NCBI GenBank assembly: GCA_007116405.1
Contig: SKIN01000043.1
Location: 1 to 25,347, forward strand
Direction: 5' to 3'
Length of the DNA stretch: 25,347 nt
Origin: Candidatus Kaiserbacteria bacterium
GTDB lineage: Bacteria > Patescibacteriota > Minisyncoccia > Phycocordibacterales > UBA12088
Shown: positions 21,214 to 25,347 of the stretch, piece after piece
Position numbering within the stretch: the stretch's first letter is position 1
Layout of the letters: each line of letters starts with the position of its first letter
Program-made: the position numbers and the translations under genes
Notes under the pieces: model-generated
The model's database searches: none
Told to the model about the DNA's origin: nothing
Seen by the model: the letters and a program-made list of their open reading frames with translations, nothing else

Positions 21214-21546
21214 ATGATATCCATAAACGACTTCTCAAAAGTGGAAATGCGTATCGGCAAGATACTCACCGCCGAGCGTGTGCCTGACACTGACAAGTTA
21301 CTCAAACTCTCGGTCGACTTTGGGGAAGAGCAACCACGACAGGTCATATCTGGCATCGCCGCGTATTTCAGTGACCCCGAGACGCTTGCCGGAACATCGT
21401 GCGCGTTTGTGACCAATCTTGAGCACCGCACGATTCGTGGGCTCGTGAGTGAAGCGATGATCGTTGCTGCTCACACACCCGAAGGTGACTTCTCCATACT
21501 TGAGCCGACCGGAGGCCCTATACCACCGGGCACTAAGTTGAACTAA
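21214..21546 (+). CDS. Stand-alone tRNA-binding (EMAP-II/CsaA-like OB-fold) protein
   Basis: The 110-residue product starts ISINDFSKVEMRIGKILTAE, then VPDTDKLLKLSVDFGEE, RQVISGIAAYFSDPE and FVTNLEHRTIRGLVSEAMIVAA. This is the tRNA-binding OB-fold found as the C-terminal domain of methionyl-tRNA synthetase and in CsaA/Trbp111. Here it is a separate gene, and the full length is only that domain. It might dimerise and assist a synthetase such as MetRS, bind tRNA generally, or act as a chaperone; which one cannot be told. It lies 16 nt after ruvX and 4 nt before the next gene, so the three probably form an operon. Confidence 0.9.
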   Translation: MISINDFSKVEMRIGKILTAERVPDTDKLLKLSVDFGEEQPRQVISGIAAYFSDPETLAGTSCAFVTNLEHRTIRGLVSEAMIVAAHTPEGDFSILEPTGGPIPPGTKLN

Positions 21547-21550
21547 CACT

Positions 21551-22138
21551 ATGCGTAAGGCATGGGAATGGTTCCAAGCGCGGGCGGCGAGTAAACATGC
21601 TGAAGCGTGGCTCGCTTCGCTTTCGTTCTCCGAATCATCCTTCTTTCTCATCCCCCCCGACGCACTCCTAATACCCATGCTTGCAGCAGGTGCCGGCAGG
21701 TGGGTGCGTCTGGCAATCATCACGACTGTGGCGAGTGTTTCGGGGGCGGTGTTCGGGTACCTGATGGGTCACTTCTTTTTTGAACAGGTGGCGCAACCCA
21801 TCATCGTCATGTACGGCCTCACGGAAGAATTCGCTCATGTTGGCGCACTGTATGCACAAGGAACATTCATCATCGTCCTTCTTGCAGCCTTCACCCCCAT
21901 TCCCTATAAGGTATTCGTACTCGCGGGTGGTTTTTTCGGCGTCCCGTTTCTCCCATTCCTGGCCGCATCTATAGTGGGGAGGGGTGCGCGCTTCTTCCTC
22001 ATCGCGTGGCTTGCACACAGATTCGGGCCTCGAGCCGCGGAGCTCTTCCTCGCACACTTCAAGATAGCCACAGTGGTTGTGGTCGCAGTGCTCTCACTGC
22101 TTGCGCTTTGGTACTTTGACCTCATTCCTTTCTTGTAA
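21551..22138 (+). CDS. YqaA/DedA-like VTT-domain membrane protein
   Basis: A 195-residue membrane protein with about five hydrophobic segments. Diagnostic for the SNARE-associated VTT domain are FSESSFFLIPPDALLIPML, GAVFGYLMGHFFFE, AAFTPIPYKVFVLAGGFFGV and FLAASIVGRGARFFLIAWL (family: F.P.P.......G......F......G...R). Bacterial relatives (YqaA, DedA) are implicated in undecaprenyl phosphate or phospholipid translocation and membrane homeostasis. The particular function here is unknown. No Shine-Dalgarno sequence is seen; 4 nt separate it from the upstream gene. Confidence 0.9.
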   Translation: MRKAWEWFQARAASKHAEAWLASLSFSESSFFLIPPDALLIPMLAAGAGRWVRLAIITTVASVSGAVFGYLMGHFFFEQVAQPIIVMYGLTEEFAHVGALYAQGTFIIVLLAAFTPIPYKVFVLAGGFFGVPFLPFLAASIVGRGARFFLIAWLAHRFGPRAAELFLAHFKIATVVVVAVLSLLALWYFDLIPFL

Positions 22139-22193
22139 CCTGCACGGCACATCCTTGTGGGTAGTATGGGTGCGCGTGCGCCCGCGGAGCATG

Positions 22194-22199
22194 TATACT
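22194..22199 (+). promoter_or_regulatory. Candidate -10 box of the pilM operon
   Basis: TATACT (5 of 6) lies 20 nt before the pilM ATG, just after a 55-bp GC-rich gap. No good -35 is seen. Confidence 0.4.
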
Positions 22200-22219
22200 A
22201 GCGGTACGGAACGTTCATT

Positions 22220-23326
22220 ATGTATAGATCCCCCTACAGCACCACAAGCCTCGCTGCGCGCTTGTTTCCCCCTCCGGAATATCTGGCAATGCCTGCAGCC
22301 GGCGTGGATATCTCCGACCACTCCATCAAGTACGTTTCCCTCAGAAGCCATAAAGGTGTACCCACGCTTGTCTCTTATGGCAAGCTGGAGCTACCGCTTG
22401 ATGTCATTGAAAGGGGCGAGATAACCGATCCCGTATCAGTGACCAAATTACTCACGCGTCTAAAAGCAGAGCACAACATTACGCACGCGCACGTCTCCTT
22501 GCCGGAGGAACACGCGTATCTGTTCCAGATGGAATTACCTGTTGCACCGCCGGCAGAGACCGAACAGATGCTTGAATTTCATCTTAAGGAAAATGTGCCT
22601 ATCGGTGCTGATGAGGCCGTGTTCGACCACAACATCATCCGTGAGCAAAAAGGAAAACGAGAGTTAAATGTCTCAGTGTACCCGCTCCCTATTGCACTCC
22701 AATACTCCCGAGTTTTTGAGGATGCCGGCATTCAACCCCTTTCGTTGGAGATAGAAGGTCAGGCGACCGCTCGTGCACTACTTGATCCACGTGGTGAAAA
22801 GCCGACTCTGGTTGTTGACATAGGAAGGAATGACGCAAGCCTCTCCATATCCATGTGGGGCGATGTCACCTTCACCGCGGGACTAGAGTCAGGTGGTGAT
22901 GATCTTACGCGAGCAATTGCACGGTCACTCGACGTCTCTTTTCAAGAGGCAGAGAAGCTGAAGAGGAAATATGGATTTTCGGACACCAAAGAGGCTCGTC
23001 TCGTATACGAGGCACTCCTCCCTATCGTGCAGGACATGGCGGACACCATACGCAAGCACCTAATGTACTGGCAGATCCACATGCGCAACACCTCATCGGG
23101 TAAGGACCAAGAGGTCGAACGTGTCGTGCTTGCCGGAGGTAATGCTAACCTACACGGTCTGGTTGAATACCTCGAAGCAAGTCTCCAGGTACCTGTGGAG
23201 GTTGGTAACGTGTGGCACAATCTCTTCTCTTTTGATGAACAAGTTCCTGCCATACACGCACAAGAGGCTCTTGAATACGCCACATCAGTAGGTCTCGCAC
23301 TGCGAAGCCTTTCAAGAAATATGTGA
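22220..23326 (+). CDS. pilM: Type IV pilus assembly protein PilM
   Basis: The 368-residue actin-like ATPase has AAGVDISDHSIKYV near the start (phosphate 1 loop, family: VGLDIG...IK.V), EQMLEFHLKENVPI, TLVVDIGRNDASLSI (phosphate 2) and VERVVLAGGNANLHGL (adenosine loop). PilM sits in the cytoplasm and binds the tail of PilN, linking the ATPase motor to the inner-membrane complex. The N-terminal 24 residues (to LFPPPEYLAM) resemble a family segment before the ATPase domain, so the ATG at 22220 is kept. pilN begins with a start overlapping its stop. Confidence 0.93.
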   Translation: MYRSPYSTTSLAARLFPPPEYLAMPAAGVDISDHSIKYVSLRSHKGVPTLVSYGKLELPLDVIERGEITDPVSVTKLLTRLKAEHNITHAHVSLPEEHAYLFQMELPVAPPAETEQMLEFHLKENVPIGADEAVFDHNIIREQKGKRELNVSVYPLPIALQYSRVFEDAGIQPLSLEIEGQATARALLDPRGEKPTLVVDIGRNDASLSISMWGDVTFTAGLESGGDDLTRAIARSLDVSFQEAEKLKRKYGFSDTKEARLVYEALLPIVQDMADTIRKHLMYWQIHMRNTSSGKDQEVERVVLAGGNANLHGLVEYLEASLQVPVEVGNVWHNLFSFDEQVPAIHAQEALEYATSVGLALRSLSRNM

Positions 23327-23328
23327 CC

Positions 23329-23868
23329 ATGTTCCACAATCTGCTCACTAAAGAGAATAAGAAGACCCTTCAACGCGAGTATCTCATGAGGACAGGATCA
23401 GTGTTCGCGTTTGCCATTGCCGCCGCTGTTTTCTCTGGCATCGCTGCGCTGTTTCCCGCACATATTGGTCTGCGAACAGATCTCGCAATACTACTTGACG
23501 AAGCGACTCGTCACCAAGCAGAGGTTGCGGAAGATGTGGAGCGCCCCTTTGAAACACTAGCGGATACTGCGCGCCTTGTAACACGCGTCGACACAGCACT
23601 CTCTGCGCCCCCAGTCACTGACGGTATCGCTCTCATGCTCACCCTGCGTCCCGCAACCGTTGCCATCACGGCAATGTCGCTTGAGCGCGACCCGTCTCGA
23701 ATATCCATAGAAGGGACGGCGGCGACGCGTGAGGCCCTTGTCGGATACGTTCGAGCACTGCGAGAGAGTCCACGATTCGAGAGTGTCACCGACCCGATAT
23801 CCGATCTTGCGCGAAGTACGGACCTCGCATTTAGACTTCAATTCACCATGGTCTCGGAAGAGGAGTAA
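23329..23868 (+). CDS. PilN-like inner-membrane protein
   Basis: The 179-residue product starts MFHNLLTKENKKTLQREYLM, a conserved-looking basic cytoplasmic tail as in PilN, then one membrane helix (about 24-45, FAFAIAAAVFSGIAALF). A periplasmic coiled coil follows, then a ferredoxin-like domain with ALMLTLRPATVAITAMSL. A GTG at 23323, overlapping the pilM stop, is an alternative start. The order pilM, pilN, pilO supports the role: PilN-PilO heterodimers form the alignment subcomplex. Sequence similarity to PilN is weak, as expected for the family, so the assignment leans on topology and position. Confidence 0.75.
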   Translation: MFHNLLTKENKKTLQREYLMRTGSVFAFAIAAAVFSGIAALFPAHIGLRTDLAILLDEATRHQAEVAEDVERPFETLADTARLVTRVDTALSAPPVTDGIALMLTLRPATVAITAMSLERDPSRISIEGTAATREALVGYVRALRESPRFESVTDPISDLARSTDLAFRLQFTMVSEEE

Positions 23869-23878
23869 CGTCGTAGAT

Positions 23879-24433
23879 ATGAGAAGACCAACAGCCACAG
23901 AACAAATATTCGTCCTATCCATCATCGCCTGCTTGCTGGCAGTGGGCTTGTATTCGACCGTTTTGCGGGGAGTGTATGTCATGCAGGAGGAGTTACGCCT
24001 CGCGAACACTGAGCGACTGGAGCGCGAAGCAAGAACCCGCGACGCAGACAAGGCCCAAGGCCTTGTTGACGAGGCTCTTCCAGTTCGTGAGCGTCTGCTC
24101 GATGTCCTTGTTCCGGTAAGTGACCCGACAGGATTTCTCTCTATGCTCGAAACTCTCGCCGAAGAGCAGAACGTAGATATGGAAGTCAGTGTACTTGCCG
24201 AGCAGGTGCAGGCTACAGGGAGCACACGCGCAGGTGGTGTGGCAGAGAAGGTGGGGCGCGCGATGCGTGTTGAACTCATGGTTTCAGGCACGTGGGCCAA
24301 TGTGTATGAGTTGCTCGCGCTATATGAAACACTCCCTTACGCAACGACCATAACACGGGCAATGCTTAGAGAGAGCACAGAAGGACCGGGTATATGGGTC
24401 GGCCAGATACATATTTTGGTGCAAGCAAAATAA
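23879..24433 (+). CDS. PilO-like inner-membrane protein
   Basis: The 184-residue protein from the ATG at 23879 has a short cytoplasmic start (MRRPTATEQ), one membrane helix (IFVLSIIACLLAVGLYSTVL), a coiled coil of about 40 residues rich in Glu and Arg, and a compact domain with DPTGFLSMLETLAEEQNVDM and VELMVSGTWANVYELLALYE. This is the PilO plan, and it follows pilN by 10 nt. A longer in-frame ORF starts inside pilN (23729), but its N-terminus is not family-like. AGGAG upstream is too far (13 nt) to be a good ribosome site. Confidence 0.78.
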   Translation: MRRPTATEQIFVLSIIACLLAVGLYSTVLRGVYVMQEELRLANTERLEREARTRDADKAQGLVDEALPVRERLLDVLVPVSDPTGFLSMLETLAEEQNVDMEVSVLAEQVQATGSTRAGGVAEKVGRAMRVELMVSGTWANVYELLALYETLPYATTITRAMLRESTEGPGIWVGQIHILVQAK

Positions 24434-24436
24434 AAC

Positions 24437-24835
24437 ATGCAAGCCATCTACAAAAAATTGATAGAGCGATACAAAATATATCTCCCCGCACAACGTTCAC
24501 GTGCTCGGGTTGGGGAACAAGTGGCTCGCGACTGGTTCGTCATACTCTCAGTCGCGCTCATGGTATTTTTTGCTTTGGTGGGAGTTGGCACTTGGATATA
24601 CTTCTCCATCGTACGTGAACATACTGTTAGTATGGATGAGGTGACATCACAAGCCATGCCTCTTAATGTAGCAACTATAGACCACATCGAGCGAGTGCTT
24701 GAGGAAAGAATCTCCTCATTTGAACAAGTAAGAATGGTTGGTATAGTTGCACCTGATCCGGGACGTGCGCCCGCACCCACGGTGGTCGTTGATGATGAAC
24801 TGGAGGATGGGGATGGTGTGAGCGATGTTGAGTAA
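24437..24835 (+). CDS. Small single-pass membrane protein in the pil operon, unknown
   Basis: The 132-residue product starts 3 nt after pilO and is probably translated from the same mRNA. A basic cytoplasmic tail of about 33 residues (YKKLIERYKIYLPAQRSR) precedes one membrane helix (FVILSVALMVFFALVGVGTWIY split across about 34-57). The outer part is mostly helical, with LNVATIDHIERVLEERIS, then a Pro-rich piece (PDPGRAPAPT) and a very acidic end (DDELEDGDGVSDVE). In other bacteria pilP follows pilO, but PilP is a lipoprotein with a beta domain and no lipobox is seen here, so this is a different protein. I do not recognise a family. Confidence 0.75.
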   Translation: MQAIYKKLIERYKIYLPAQRSRARVGEQVARDWFVILSVALMVFFALVGVGTWIYFSIVREHTVSMDEVTSQAMPLNVATIDHIERVLEERISSFEQVRMVGIVAPDPGRAPAPTVVVDDELEDGDGVSDVE

Positions 24836-24874
24836 GTAGAGGTACCCAGGACTTTGGTGTATAGTTGTGCCGTT

Positions 24875-24946
24875 GCTCCCGTAGCTCAATGGATAGAGCA
24901 GGGGTGTTCTAAGCCTTTGATGGGGGTTCGATTCCCTCCGGGAGCA
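24875..24946 (+). tRNA. tRNA-Arg (anticodon UCU)
   Basis: 72-nt cloverleaf: acceptor GCTCCCG with CGGGAGC, D arm GCTC/GAGC, anticodon loop GTTCTAA (TCT), T arm with TTCGATT, discriminator A, no encoded CCA. The anticodon stem has three G-U pairs. TATAGT at 24860-24865, 9 nt upstream, is a likely -10. Reads AGA and probably AGG. Confidence 0.92.
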
Positions 24947-25166
24947 CAAAGCGAAGCAAGCATAGCGCGCGAGCGTATGTGCGGACGGAAGTACGGTACT
25001 TGAGTACCGTACGTGGGAATCGAACGGCCGGAGTCATGTTCCGAGTGAAGCGAGGAACGGACGAGGCCCGTCCAGTGGCACTTGTGAGATGAGCGGCTCG
25101 GCCGCGAAGCGAGCTAGTGACCACGGGATCATTCCCTCCGGGAGCACAAAGCGAAGCAAGTATAGC
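24931..25166 (+). repeat. 200-bp tRNA-associated element, copy B (at tRNA-Arg UCU)
   Basis: The tRNA 3' end plus flank (24931-24966) recurs at 25131-25166, offset exactly 200 bp with one mismatch in the first 35 bases. The core between is nearly identical to copy A near 17.7 kb, in the same orientation relative to its tRNA. It holds the 9-bp hairpin (24991-25012), the inverted T-loop segment (25012-25025) and the GCGGC/GCCGC hairpin (25093-25105). The distal repeat has C where copy A has T, in each case the base of the adjacent tRNA's acceptor stem. No gene is supported in 24947-25263 apart from this element; 25167-25222 shows nothing recognisable. Confidence 0.9.
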
Positions 25167-25222
25167 GTATGAATCGGGAGCTGGAGATAGGTATATGTCC
25201 TAGCATCTCAGACGCACAGACA

Positions 25223-25251
25223 TTGCGTAATACGTAGTGATGCATTATAAC
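25223..25251 (+). promoter_or_regulatory. Promoter of tRNA-Val
   Basis: TTGCGT (3 of 6) is 17 bp upstream of TATAAC (5 of 6) at 25246-25251, and the tRNA begins 12 nt later. Confidence 0.55.
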
Positions 25252-25263
25252 AAGGGGACTGAT

Positions 25264-25336
25264 GCGCGGTTAGCTCAGTTGGTAGAGCGCCTCGTTTACA
25301 CCGAGGATGTCGGGGGTTCGAGTCCCTCACCGCGCA
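25264..25336 (+). tRNA. tRNA-Val (anticodon UAC)
   Basis: 73-nt cloverleaf: acceptor GCGCGGT with ACCGCGC, D arm GCTC/GAGC, anticodon arm CCTCG-TTTACAC-CGAGG, T arm with TTCGAGT, discriminator A, no encoded CCA. The 11 bases that follow, to the end of the window, are CACAAAGCGAA, the same flank word that follows both tRNA-Arg genes. Confidence 0.96.
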
Positions 25337-25347
25337 CACAAAGCGAA

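Overview
The window looks like a stretch of a Candidatus Patescibacteria (CPR) chromosome, most likely a Paceibacteria/Parcubacteria lineage. This is inferred from gene content, not from a marker search. The signs are tandem two-TM T4SS-type pilins, a PilB/GspE ATPase and a PilM-N-O operon in an otherwise housekeeping region, shortened versions of several conserved proteins (PolA without a recognisable proofreading domain, DNA polymerase III delta, a YebC lacking an internal domain), scarce Shine-Dalgarno sequences, and the standard code (TGA used as stop).

Layout. 1-1774: replication start region, with the dnaA 3' end, a DnaA-box and AT-rich intergenic segment that is probably oriC, dnaN and a small DciA/DUF721-like gene. 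1764-5645 (mostly minus): a class A penicillin-binding protein, a previously hidden 54-residue acidic protein, ruvC and a short yebC. 5779-9367: two paralogous pilins (plus), then ruvB and a pilB/gspE ATPase (minus). 9459-13044: tsaE-polA-holA, tightly packed. 13031-17561: CNNM/CBS protein, tRNA-Lys with a tandem array of tRNA-Lys-derived repeats, DoxX, SpoU/TrmH methyltransferase, a MurE-like ligase, ruvA and rpsT. 17562-20783: tRNA-Arg(GCG) with a 200-bp repeat element, a PH-like membrane protein, galU, an unknown His-tailed protein, and tRNA-Ser with a related element. 20784-24835: ruvX, a tRNA-binding domain protein, a YqaA/VTT membrane protein, and pilM-pilN-pilO plus one unknown membrane protein. 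24875-25336: tRNA-Arg(UCU) with a second copy of the 200-bp element, and tRNA-Val.

How the genes fit together. DNA replication and repair (dnaA, dnaN, polA, holA, ruvA/B/C), peptidoglycan synthesis (PBP1A, MurE) and a type IV pilus machine (pilB, pilM-N-O, possibly the pilins) dominate. The ruv genes are scattered instead of forming one operon.

The most unusual content is around the tRNA genes. Both tRNA-Arg genes are followed by nearly the same element. In each, a copy of the tRNA 3' end recurs exactly 200 bp away, and the distal copy carries the base that is specific to the adjacent tRNA. The element contains an inverted copy of the tRNA T-loop segment and hairpins whose differences between copies are mostly compensatory or in loops. 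tRNA-Ser has a diverged element with the same plan. tRNA-Lys instead has tandem copies of its promoter and 5' half upstream. A second theme is promoter layout: many genes have a -10 box, often in an extended TGGTAT form, only 6-9 nt before the start codon, which predicts widespread leaderless mRNA.
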